From positions 2,247 through 17,475 of the forward strand of contig MFCJ01000117.1 of NCBI GenBank assembly GCA_001775255.1: 15,229 nt of DNA, written 5' to 3'. Positions 7,915 to 14,451 of this stretch are shown here, in pieces. The position numbers were made by a program, and so were the translations under genes. Under the pieces are notes generated by a model that was given only the letters and a program-made list of their open reading frames with translations, was not told the DNA's origin and made no database searches. How positions within the stretch are numbered: the stretch's first letter is position 1; each line of letters opens with the position of its first letter. The DNA comes from Candidatus Dadabacteria bacterium RIFCSPHIGHO2_12_FULL_53_21 (GTDB taxonomy: Bacteria > Desulfobacterota_D > UBA1144 > Nemesobacterales > UBA2774).

Positions 7915-9732
7915 TCAATCTGCCGGGGATTGACTAATTTTCAGTCTGCTGTGCCAGGGGGTGAGTCTCAGCACGCCAGAGATAGACGATTTAAGCTGGC
8001 TCCGCTCGGTCACAAGGTGGATGCCGCCCCTTTTCGAGAAGAACTCTGAAGTCATTGTGTTCGGGTCCACCCCTCTTCCGCCGCTCGTCAGCTTTACGAC
8101 CCTGTCGCCTGCGAATGCGATAGTCGCTTTCTTCTCCGAGATTATGAAATCCCCCTGAACGGCATAGCTCGCAAGCGCGCCGCCTGTGGTGGGGTGGCCG
8201 AGGACAGAGATAAAAGGCAGGCCCGCTTCCTTCAATTTCAGGATGGCCGAGATCGTCTTCGCCATCTGATAAAGGGCGACGGTCCCCTCCTGCATCCTGG
8301 CCCCTCCCGAAGCGGTTACGCATATTAGAGGCAGGTTTTCCCTTACTGCGTAATTCGCAATGAGCTTCATCTTCTCGCCGAAGACAGCCCCCATCGAGCC
8401 GCCCATGAACCTGAACTCGCTTACGGCGACCGCGACAGGCAGTTCGAATATCTCACCGTACCCGACTACGAGAGAGTCTTTCGACTCGATACGGCCGGCG
8501 TTTTTCCTGCGTGTTTCGCTGTAGTCGTGGAAGCTGAACCTCGAATCGATATCGTCGACGCTCAGATCCGAATGGAACTCGTGGAAAGAATCGCTGTTAA
8601 GCAGCAGGTCGAGGTAGTCGTGAGAACCTATGGGGTTCGGCTTCTCGCAATAGGGGCATGCGTAGTAGTTCTTCTGGAATTCCTCTTTGGCGAAATGCTT
8701 GCGGCACCCTGCCCGCACGATCTTTCCGTCCTGGTCCTTTTCGTCGTTGCAGAAGTGGGGCTCGGCTCCGTAAAGCGCGATCTGCATATGGGATACCTCC
8801 GGAGTCGTGGTCCTGGAGAAAGAATAATGGGGGAGCCAGCTCTTGATTTTCTTCGTAATAGCGTGGTATGTGTGCTCCCGTTTTTCCACCTCTCCGCACT
8901 CCTGAATCCTGTTCACAAGGTTGTTGTGCAGGTACCTCATATCGGACTTCTCCAGCTCATCCGTCCCGGCCAGCAGCATTTTCTCGATATTTATCAGTAC
9001 CTTCCTTTTGTAGTCCGAGCTGTCGAGCGCGGGCTCCTTTATGACTTTATCCACGATACCGTATTTCAGCATGAAATCGGAAGTCGGCTGCAGTACCTCG
9101 AGAGCCTCCTCGATCTTGTCGGCGCTCCTGAAAAGGATTGCCGAGCAGCCTTCCGCGGTTATTACCGAGTATTCGGCGCGGGAGAGCATATATCTCTTAT
9201 GCGCGAGCTGCAAAGCTATGGCGCCACCGCTGCCACCGCTGCCGATGACGGTAGATATCGATTTGGTACTGAGGGAGATCATCTTGGCCTGACAATTGGA
9301 TATGAGCCACGATTGCAGCTTCCCGGCAGAATATTCGAACGGGTCCCCGCCTATCGTGTCTATATACGTATGGAGCATGAGGCCGTTCTCCTCCGCGTAG
9401 CTCATCATATTATACGAAAGGGCGTAACCGTCCGCTTTCACGAGCCCGTAATTGAGTCTTGCCCTCTCCGCGTCGCCCGACGGCATTTGCTGCGCTATAA
9501 CCGCGACCCGTTTATTCGTCTTGTTCAGCACCGCGGTTCCGACTATTACGGCGGGGTCGTCCACGATCTCCATTCCTATCCCGGAGGGCGCCGTAATCTG
9601 CATGGGAAAGTCCGGGATCTCATAATAAGGCACGAAATCTCTATAGACGTAATCGATTATATCTTTCGATTTTACCTTGTTATACGATCTCGATTGCTCG
9701 TGTATCGACGTCAGTTTGGAAGGACGGCTCAT
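7915..9732 (-). CDS. Fused acetyl-CoA carboxylase carboxyltransferase, alpha (AccA-like) then beta (AccD-like)
   Basis: This 605-residue protein joins both carboxyltransferase halves, which transfer CO2 from carboxybiotin to acetyl-CoA (or another acyl-CoA) to make malonyl-CoA. Residues 60-240 are AccA-like: DTIGGDP (125-131, usually DTPGAYP), IGSGGSGGAIA (163-172) and YSVITAEGCSAILF (188-201). Residues 320-590 are AccD-like: CPYC (359-362), FRFMGGSMGAV (440-450), ICVTASGGARMQEG (470-483) and FISVLGHPTTGGALAS (507-522). The oxyanion-hole glycines of both halves are present. The putative zinc ligands are C328, C343, C359 and C362; the first pair is 14 residues apart instead of 2. ATG 9732 has GGAG about 10 bases upstream. 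No biotin carrier or biotin carboxylase gene is nearby. A specialised acyl-CoA carboxyltransferase rather than the housekeeping enzyme is possible. Confidence 0.9.
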   Translation of the reverse strand: MSRPSKLTSIHEQSRSYNKVKSKDIIDYVYRDFVPYYEIPDFPMQITAPSGIGMEIVDDPAVIVGTAVLNKTNKRVAVIAQQMPSGDAERARLNYGLVKADGYALSYNMMSYAEENGLMLHTYIDTIGGDPFEYSAGKLQSWLISNCQAKMISLSTKSISTVIGSGGSGGAIALQLAHKRYMLSRAEYSVITAEGCSAILFRSADKIEEALEVLQPTSDFMLKYGIVDKVIKEPALDSSDYKRKVLINIEKMLLAGTDELEKSDMRYLHNNLVNRIQECGEVEKREHTYHAITKKIKSWLPHYSFSRTTTPEVSHMQIALYGAEPHFCNDEKDQDGKIVRAGCRKHFAKEEFQKNYYACPYCEKPNPIGSHDYLDLLLNSDSFHEFHSDLSVDDIDSRFSFHDYSETRRKNAGRIESKDSLVVGYGEIFELPVAVAVSEFRFMGGSMGAVFGEKMKLIANYAVRENLPLICVTASGGARMQEGTVALYQMAKTISAILKLKEAGLPFISVLGHPTTGGALASYAVQGDFIISEKKATIAFAGDRVVKLTSGGRGVDPNTMTSEFFSKRGGIHLVTERSQLKSSISGVLRLTPWHSRLKISQSPAD

Positions 9733-9792
9733 TTATCTCATTCTCCGTGGATATTGAAACAATTTACCTGTTATCGCGCTTGAAAGGGAGAT

Positions 9793-9798
9793 ATTATA
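9793..9798 (-). promoter_or_regulatory. Probable -10 element of the five-gene minus-strand cluster
   Basis: A perfect TATAAT on the minus strand lies about 60 bases before the carboxyltransferase start and would give a leader of roughly 50 bases. No convincing -35 is visible at 16-18 bases. It is the best candidate in the 169-base gap at 9733-9901. Confidence 0.35.
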
Positions 9799-9873
9799 AC
9801 CATAGACAATCCGGTTGGATATAAGTTGTGGCGGAAACGATAAACGCCCCTCAAAGCTATGGCTTGAGAGCGA

Positions 9874-9900
9874 GCCGTGTCTCTTGGGACTGGACACGGC
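9874..9900 (-). terminator. Hairpin just after the flavin oxidoreductase stop, possible terminator
   Basis: A perfect 8-bp inverted repeat (GCCGTGTC at 9874-9881, GACACGGC at 9893-9900) with an 11-base loop begins one base past the stop codon. A second, weaker stem-loop (CTCAA/TTGAG arms) lies near 9850-9868. There is no T-run after the stem, so intrinsic termination is uncertain. It could instead protect the mRNA 3' end. Confidence 0.4.
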
Positions 9901-9901
9901 G

Positions 9902-10927
9902 TCAAGAAACGGCCGGCAGCACCTTTTCCACGAACAGTTTCATGGACCTCATCGCCTCTTCATGGCTTATCCCGGGGAATTTAAAACGGCAGATAAGGTT
10001 ATTCACGGGCAGCTCATCCAGGTAGCGCTTAATCGTCTCGATGCATTCTTCAGGTGTGCCTATTATCGATTGCTCTCTCGCTAAATCGTACAGAATAGGG
10101 GCGTTCGGGTCGGAAAGCAGGTTTCCCTCACGGTCTACCATGGAGCCCCAGGACGCATACCCCTTGGCCGTATAGGTGACGTTTTCTTTTATTTTTTCCC
10201 ATATTTTATCGCTCTTCTGATCGGATATGTAGATTTCCCTGACCAGGGGCTTTTCAAAGTCTTCAGGGTTCCTGCCGTACTCTTTAAGAAGCGAGCTATG
10301 CATATCGAAAAGATATTTCACGATCGGTATTATGCCTATCGCGGGCACATAAAGGGGCGCCCCGATCCTTGCTGCCCTCCTGATCGCGGGCTCCGTAAAT
10401 GCCCCTATCCAGATGGGAATCGGCCTCTGTACAGGCTTGGGCGTGACGCTAACGTTGTCGAGCTTATAGTATTTACCATCGAAGGTGAACGGCTCATCGC
10501 CCCAGCTCTTGTTCAATATCTCGATGCTCTCCTCCATCCGTCCCCTTCTTTCGCTGAGGGATCTCCCGAAGCCCCCGAATTCCTCCGGGCGATAACCGAG
10601 TCCCATGCCGAGTATCAGCCTCCCCCCGGATATGAGGTCGACGACAGCGGCGTCCTCCGCCACGCGCACCGGGTCATGCAGCGGCATGAGGAGAACCCCG
10701 GTTCCTATGCGTACGTTCTTAGTCCTGGCGGCGATGGCAGCGGCGGTGACAAGGAGTGACGGGCAATAACCGTCTTTTAGAAAATGGTGCTCGGTCAGCC
10801 ATGCCGAATCGAAACCCATCTGGTCGGCCATGCTTATTTCGTCAAGCATCTCGGCATAGAGCTCTTTGTGGGCTCTCGGGCTGAACGGGGGTGACTGAAG
10901 GCTGTAATAACCTATTCCGAATTTCAT
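9902..10927 (-). CDS. LLM-class flavin-dependent oxidoreductase (luciferase-like)
   Basis: This 341-residue protein is of the bacterial luciferase-like TIM-barrel superfamily, which uses reduced FMN or F420 for oxygenation or hydride transfer. It begins MKFGIGYYSLQ and has the family signature SAWLTEHHF (41-49). Further family features are VRIGTGVLLMPLHDPVRVAEDAAVVDLISGGR (about 72-103), LGMGLGYRPEEFGGFG (106-121) and PKPVQRPIPIWIGAF (164-177). These are typical of the group, and the length is normal. It is probably cytoplasmic; substrate and cofactor cannot be told from sequence. The start is firmly set by GGGAGG (10934-10939) 6 bases before ATG 10927. It appears monocistronic, with its own promoter upstream and a hairpin directly downstream. 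A functional link to the following carboxyltransferase cluster is not shown. Confidence 0.9.
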   Translation of the reverse strand: MKFGIGYYSLQSPPFSPRAHKELYAEMLDEISMADQMGFDSAWLTEHHFLKDGYCPSLLVTAAAIAARTKNVRIGTGVLLMPLHDPVRVAEDAAVVDLISGGRLILGMGLGYRPEEFGGFGRSLSERRGRMEESIEILNKSWGDEPFTFDGKYYKLDNVSVTPKPVQRPIPIWIGAFTEPAIRRAARIGAPLYVPAIGIIPIVKYLFDMHSSLLKEYGRNPEDFEKPLVREIYISDQKSDKIWEKIKENVTYTAKGYASWGSMVDREGNLLSDPNAPILYDLAREQSIIGTPEECIETIKRYLDELPVNNLICRFKFPGISHEEAMRSMKLFVEKVLPAVS

Positions 10928-10995
10928 AATGAACCTCCCTTTAAGTCTTTCGCAGTATGGATATATATTTTCCCGCGGGTATGTGCAGTTGGATT

Positions 10996-11025
10996 ATTAT
11001 AACCTGAAATGCCTTGTATTGGTAA
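10996..11025 (-). promoter_or_regulatory. Probable promoter of the flavin oxidoreductase gene
   Basis: On the minus strand, TTACCA (11020-11025) and a perfect TATAAT (10996-11001) are separated by 18 bases. They lie just after the terminator of the preceding unit and about 70 bases before the gene start. Confidence 0.4.
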
Positions 11026-11033
11026 GATTAACA

Positions 11034-11072
11034 AAGAAAAAGGCCGGATTGACATCCTGTCGGATCCGGCCC
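11034..11072 (-). terminator. Rho-independent terminator of the erpA-like unit
   Basis: Read on the minus strand, GGCCGGAT (8 bp) pairs with its complement, then a small internal loop and a 4-bp GACA/TGTC stem close on a TCC loop. TTTTTCTTT follows at once. It begins about 20 bases after the IscA-type gene stop. This is the clearest terminator in the window and separates this unit from the flavin oxidoreductase gene. Confidence 0.85.
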
Positions 11073-11092
11073 CGTAGTTTTATGATTTATTC

Positions 11093-11416
11093 TTAAGCGT
11101 TGAAGGACTGCCCGCAGCCGCAGGAACCCTTCGCATTAGGATTATTGATGGAAAAGCCCGTCCCGTTGAGCCCGTCTTTATAGTCCAGTATCGCGCCTTC
11201 GAGGTACGAAATGCTGAGCTCATCTATTGCGACTTTGACGCCGCCGTTTTCGAACAGCTGGTCGGAATCCCCGGTCTCGTCGTCGAACCCCATCTCATAG
11301 GAAAAACCGGAGCAACCGCCCGGAACGACCCTGACCCTCAAAACTGCGTTCGGAATGTTCTCTTCCGATAACAGCTTCTTTATCTCTTCAGCAGCTTTTT
11401 CAGTTACGCTAAACAT
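11093..11416 (-). CDS. A-type iron-sulfur cluster carrier (IscA/ErpA/HesB family)
   Basis: This 107-residue protein is the normal length for the HesB/IscA family. The three cluster-binding cysteines are present: C35 in GGCSGFSYEMGF and C99/C101 in the C-terminal GSCGCGQSF. It is cytoplasmic, accepts nascent Fe-S clusters from a scaffold and passes them to apo-proteins. ErpA is the closest style, but IscA and SufA cannot be separated from it by eye. The start is set by GGGAGG (11426-11431), 9 bases before ATG 11416. It is the last gene of a three-gene unit, 30 bases after the DUF4149-like gene, and a strong terminator follows. No other Fe-S assembly gene is in view. Likely clients in the neighbourhood include the two-cluster NuoI, though that link is inference. 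Confidence 0.93.
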   Translation of the reverse strand: MFSVTEKAAEEIKKLLSEENIPNAVLRVRVVPGGCSGFSYEMGFDDETGDSDQLFENGGVKVAIDELSISYLEGAILDYKDGLNGTGFSINNPNAKGSCGCGQSFNA

Positions 11417-11446
11417 TAATAACCGCCTCCCTTTTCAAATTGAAAC

Positions 11447-11932
11447 CTACTCTTTATTAGTATATGCATTGATAAACAATATGGCAATTCCCAATATAAA
11501 GACAGCGGAGTTTATTATCGCCGAGCGGGCGTGCAGCTTTCTGAATTTATCCTGTGATACTGAATAGTTAGGCGATTTCTCGGTAAGGCTCCTCATCTCC
11601 GTCCTGGCCTCGACAGCTTTGGGCCTCAATACCTCTCCTGCGTAAACGGCGAGCGCCAGCATGATTAACAGGGCGCCCAGCCTGACCCCGAACAATATGC
11701 CCGGCTTATTCTCATAGAATATCCGGAGGAGTATTGCGGTGATGATCGCGGCCCCACCGCATATATATGCGACGAGGTAGTATTTCGGGAATATATCGGA
11801 TACAACGTTTCCAGCCGTTTCCCTCGGAAGCACTTTAAAAATGCTCGGGGCGGCGAAGAACGAAAAGAAGAATATGCTCCCTATCCAGAAACATACCGAC
11901 AGAATATATATAAATTTAAACGCCGTCTGCAT
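11447..11932 (-). CDS. DUF4149 (TMEM205-like) membrane protein
   Basis: This 161-residue protein has four hydrophobic segments, at about residues 7-27, 52-70, 80-97 and 138-157. The opening FKFIYILSVCFWIGSIFFFSFFAAPSIFKVLPRETAGNVVSDIFPKYY is typical of the DUF4149/TMEM205-like family, with the conserved WIGSxFFxSFxxAPxxF pattern and a charged loop (residues about 100-136) before the last segment. Its molecular role is unknown; in eukaryotes TMEM205 is linked to metal-drug tolerance. The start ATG 11932 lies 2 bases after the stop of the secreted-protein gene, with no clear ribosome site of its own. Translation is therefore probably coupled to the gene before it. Confidence 0.82.
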   Translation of the reverse strand: MQTAFKFIYILSVCFWIGSIFFFSFFAAPSIFKVLPRETAGNVVSDIFPKYYLVAYICGGAAIITAILLRIFYENKPGILFGVRLGALLIMLALAVYAGEVLRPKAVEARTEMRSLTEKSPNYSVSQDKFRKLHARSAIINSAVFILGIAILFINAYTNKE

Positions 11933-11934
11933 CG

Positions 11935-12399
11935 TTATTTCAGGCTGCAGTTATGCATTGTGACCTTGCACTGTTCTTCCTCGCTATCACTCTGGGAGAA
12001 AGATCCCGACATCGACTTGTACGTGCCCGTGACTGTCAGGCTGCTCCCCCGGGGCGTATTTTCGAGGGTGCTTATAGAAGTTGGCGGGTTGCAGTAGCAT
12101 TCGAGTATCGGCCCGTGTTTCGTAACGATTTCCATTGTAAAGCTCCCTTCCGGGAATCCCGCGCACATTAAAGGAATCTTCCTCACGACCGAGACCTCGA
12201 CCGCGGTTTTCACCGTCTTATCGTGATACATCTCGTCTGCTGTCATCGGGTAATCCAGATATAGCTCGCAAATCTGGTCGAGAGAGATTGTCTTGGCCTC
12301 CCCTCCGTTCTGAGCGAGGGAGACAACCCCGCCCGCGGTCAGTAAACAGATTATTACTAAAAGAGCCGGCAATATAGAAGTATTTTTGTAGCTCATCAT
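11935..12399 (-). CDS. Secreted cysteine-rich protein, possible OB-fold (tRNA_anti-like) domain
   Basis: This 154-residue protein has an N-terminal signal peptide: a hydrophobic core at about residues 9-26 and a likely cleavage after SLA at residue 29. The mature part has six cysteines (44, 79, 101, 103, 144, 151), which in the periplasm could form three disulfides. The stretch LYLDYPMTADEMYHDKTVKTAVEVS...LTVTGTY has the look of tRNA_anti-like OB-fold proteins ('kyxxNexaAdxxYkgkxvxVxG'), but the match is loose. No lipobox is seen. Two adjacent ATGs (12399 and 12396) are available. AGGGG upstream is better spaced for the second, so the true start may be one codon later. It heads the unit with the DUF4149-like and IscA-type genes. 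Function is unknown. Confidence 0.75.
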   Translation of the reverse strand: MMSYKNTSILPALLVIICLLTAGGVVSLAQNGGEAKTISLDQICELYLDYPMTADEMYHDKTVKTAVEVSVVRKIPLMCAGFPEGSFTMEIVTKHGPILECYCNPPTSISTLENTPRGSSLTVTGTYKSMSGSFSQSDSEEEQCKVTMHNCSLK

Positions 12400-12444
12400 A
12401 ACCCCTCTTCTGTTTTTAATTTATTTCCCCAATCGCCGCACATA

Positions 12445-12450
12445 ATTATA
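12445..12450 (-). promoter_or_regulatory. Possible -10 element for the three-gene minus-strand unit
   Basis: A TATAAT on the minus strand lies 46 bases before the secreted-protein start, in the 150-base divergent region. No good -35 is visible. A plus-strand TATAAT at 12468-12473 overlaps the place where one would be expected. Confidence 0.3.
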
Positions 12451-12533
12451 ACACGCACCCGGAGGATTATAATAAAGCTCACGCGATTCATCCGTAAACC
12501 ATTCTGCGAGGACGGCCTCGCTTACTATTTCAC

Positions 12534-12561
12534 TTGATATGGATTAGCCTTGAGGTATAGT
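12534..12561 (+). promoter_or_regulatory. Sigma70-like promoter of the M24 peptidase gene
   Basis: TTGATA (12534-12539) and TATAGT (12556-12561) are separated by 16 bases; each matches 5 of 6 consensus positions. Transcription would start near 12568, only about 3 bases before ATG 12571. The mRNA would then be leaderless or nearly so, which agrees with the lack of a ribosome site. Confidence 0.5.
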
Positions 12562-12570
12562 GTCAATTCA

Positions 12571-13704
12571 ATGAAAAAAGATACGTATCTTATTATAGAC
12601 ACGAGCGAGGATAACGCCGATCTATATTACAGGACCGGCTTTTTTGTTCCCGACCCGGTTATTTATATAGAGCATCAGGGGAAGAAAATACTCGTGTTGA
12701 GCGACCTCGAAATAGACAGGGGCAGGAAAGAGGCCTCCGTCGATCGGGTCCTCTCATTAACCGAGTACCAGAAGAGATTGCTTGCTCAAAAGGTTAAGAA
12801 AGTGAAGCTCCTTGACGTCGTGGATCTGGTCCTCAGAGATCTGAAAATCAAAAAGGTCATTGTCCCCGGCAGATTTTCGGTAAAATACGCGGACGGGCTG
12901 AGAGAGAGAGGCTACAAAGTCATACCGAGGGACGAGGAGCCCTTTTTCAAAGAAAGACTCAGGAAGACGCCCCGGGAAATCGGGATGATAAGGGACTCCA
13001 TGAAAGAAACCGTCAGGGCCATGGACCTGGCGGTAAAAATGGTCGCCTCTTCCGAGATTCGCAGGAACAGGCTCTATTTAAACGGCAGCCTGCTCACTTC
13101 TGAGAGGATGAAGGGAGAGATAAACGCCGGGCTCTCGAAGAAGGGTTTAACGGCTTCGCATACGATCGTAGCGTGCGGGGCGCATTCGTCCATGCCCCAT
13201 CACAGGGGCGAAGGCCCGATCTATGCCGATAAGCCTGTCGTCATCGATATATTCCCCAGGTCGCAGGCGAGCGGCTACTTCGGCGATATGACGAGGACGG
13301 TCGTCAGGGGCGAGCCCTCACCCGGGCTTGTAAAGATGTACGACACCGTACTCAGGGGCCAGAAGCTCGCAATAGGAATGGTTAAGGCCGGCGTCAGGGT
13401 AAAAGACATCCACTCGGCGGTGGTAGACTATTTCAGAAGCCGGGGGTTCGAGACGGGGGTGATAAGGGGCAAGGCCCAGGGCTTCATACATTCCACGGGA
13501 CACGGTCTCGGGCTTGAGATCCACGAGCCGCCGCGGATCAGTCTCGGCGACGAGGTTCTCGAGGCCGGGAATGTGATAACTGTGGAGCCGGGGCTTTATT
13601 ACGAGAAGACCGGCGGCGTCAGGATCGAAGACGTCGTGGTCGTGGAGAAGAACGGCTGCACCAACCTGACCAGGTATCCGAAAAATCTGTTAGCGAAGAT
13701 ATAA
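12571..13704 (+). CDS. M24 family metallopeptidase (Xaa-Pro aminopeptidase/dipeptidase type)
   Basis: This 377-residue protein has a creatinase-like N-terminal domain (about 1-135) and a C-terminal pita-bread catalytic domain. All five metal ligands are present: D226 (VVIDIFPR), D239 (GYFGDMTRT), H311 (STGHGLGLEIHE), E339 (ITVEPGLY) and E353 (VRIEDVV). PHHRG (209-213) supplies the substrate-contacting histidine. It is cytoplasmic, with no signal peptide, and expected to release N-terminal residues before proline or cleave Xaa-Pro dipeptides using two Mn or Co ions. The first metal aspartate sits in an IDIFPR variant of the usual DLG motif. The frame is open to a TTG at 12550, but a promoter -10 element lies in that stretch, so I choose ATG 12571. 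It is transcribed divergently from the secreted-protein unit. Confidence 0.9.
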   Translation: MKKDTYLIIDTSEDNADLYYRTGFFVPDPVIYIEHQGKKILVLSDLEIDRGRKEASVDRVLSLTEYQKRLLAQKVKKVKLLDVVDLVLRDLKIKKVIVPGRFSVKYADGLRERGYKVIPRDEEPFFKERLRKTPREIGMIRDSMKETVRAMDLAVKMVASSEIRRNRLYLNGSLLTSERMKGEINAGLSKKGLTASHTIVACGAHSSMPHHRGEGPIYADKPVVIDIFPRSQASGYFGDMTRTVVRGEPSPGLVKMYDTVLRGQKLAIGMVKAGVRVKDIHSAVVDYFRSRGFETGVIRGKAQGFIHSTGHGLGLEIHEPPRISLGDEVLEAGNVITVEPGLYYEKTGGVRIEDVVVVEKNGCTNLTRYPKNLLAKI

Positions 13705-13732
13705 CATTCCACCCGCAATCGCAAATTAGAGA

Positions 13733-14356
13733 CTATTCCCACCATACCTCGAACCTGCATACGTCCGAGTTCTTGTAACGGCAGCATGTCTGAACGATTT
13801 CCGCTGATTTGGCCCCCGCCATTGTCAGTCCCGTTTTAAACCATTCCGGGACTGCGAAATTACAGACGGCAACGCCGGACGCACTGTCTTCATCCGCTAT
13901 TTCGTCGAGGTAGAGCACTGAAAATCTTTTCTCCAGATCGAGCAGCTCCAGTTCCATAATACCGCTGTCGAAATACCTGCTCCATAATGACGGCGCGCTC
14001 TTCAGTATCACAGGCGGCGTTTTTAAATTCACGAGGGACTCCAGCATCGGGCCCAGGTCCTTTCTGGCTACATATTCGGCAACCGGTATGACCGATAAGA
14101 AGTCCCCGTTTCCGTGCACCATGTCGTACGTATTGAGCAGTCGGTTAAGCAGCGGCGCGGGGTACCATTCCGTATGTATCAGATCGCTTTCTAATATCTC
14201 CGTATCAGAGTCGGGAAGATTGCTTATAATCTTCTTCCACACGTCCTCGCCGTGCGAATTAATAATATATTCTTTCGCATTGAATAAGATCGAGCCTTTC
14301 GCGTTACCTGTCCTTTCGGTCATATTAAATTCGCGGTAATGATAAATAATACTCAT
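13733..14356 (-). CDS. Uncharacterised protein, loosely DUF2378/heme-NO-binding-like
   Basis: This 207-residue soluble protein has no signal peptide or membrane segment. Visible features are GSILFNAKEYIINSHGEDVWKKII near the N-terminus, TEWYPAPLLNRLL (62-74) and LWSRYFDSGIMELE (123-136). The C-terminal end CCRYKNSDVCRFEVWWE (190-206) has three cysteines and a final strand with two tryptophans. The order (an N-terminal 'hG..W..ii..L', a 'WYP' motif, 'yfd.G', and a terminal 'C.....C.f...W') recalls the DUF2378 (TIGR02265) myxobacterial family and, more distantly, V4R/heme-NO-binding sensor folds. I put that at about one in two. The start is uncertain: ATG 14356 and ATG 14323 both lack a ribosome site. 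It converges with the M24 peptidase gene (28-base gap) and is divergent from mazG. Confidence 0.75.
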   Translation of the reverse strand: MSIIYHYREFNMTERTGNAKGSILFNAKEYIINSHGEDVWKKIISNLPDSDTEILESDLIHTEWYPAPLLNRLLNTYDMVHGNGDFLSVIPVAEYVARKDLGPMLESLVNLKTPPVILKSAPSLWSRYFDSGIMELELLDLEKRFSVLYLDEIADEDSASGVAVCNFAVPEWFKTGLTMAGAKSAEIVQTCCRYKNSDVCRFEVWWE

Positions 14357-14430
14357 TATGTATGCTCATTAGGTAGTTCAATTTTAATGTTATCGCCAAT
14401 CGTTAATCGTTAATTATTTCACTTTCAATT
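14357..14430. promoter_or_regulatory. AT-rich divergent region with tandem AATCGTT repeat
   Basis: This AT-rich segment before mazG and the opposite hypothetical gene holds two head-to-tail AATCGTT heptamers (14398-14411), followed by the similar AATTATT. Such a direct repeat between divergent genes could be an operator. Several AT-rich hexamers are present, but I cannot pick one promoter with confidence. Confidence 0.3.
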
Positions 14431-14439
14431 ATGTACGAT

Positions 14440-14446
14440 AAAGGAG
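14440..14446 (+). promoter_or_regulatory. Strong ribosome binding site that fixes the mazG start
   Basis: AAAGGAG lies 5 bases before ATG 14452, inside the extra codons that an upstream ATG at 14431 would add. This argues that 14452 is the true start. Confidence 0.75.
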
Positions 14447-14451
14447 AGATT

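Noticed and set aside
8527..9783. Long open frame (418 codons) on the plus strand opposite the carboxyltransferase
   Set aside because: Its translation is rich in Arg, His and Val with no recognisable motif. The minus strand frame carries clear AccA and AccD signatures throughout, so this is an antisense shadow of a GC-biased gene.
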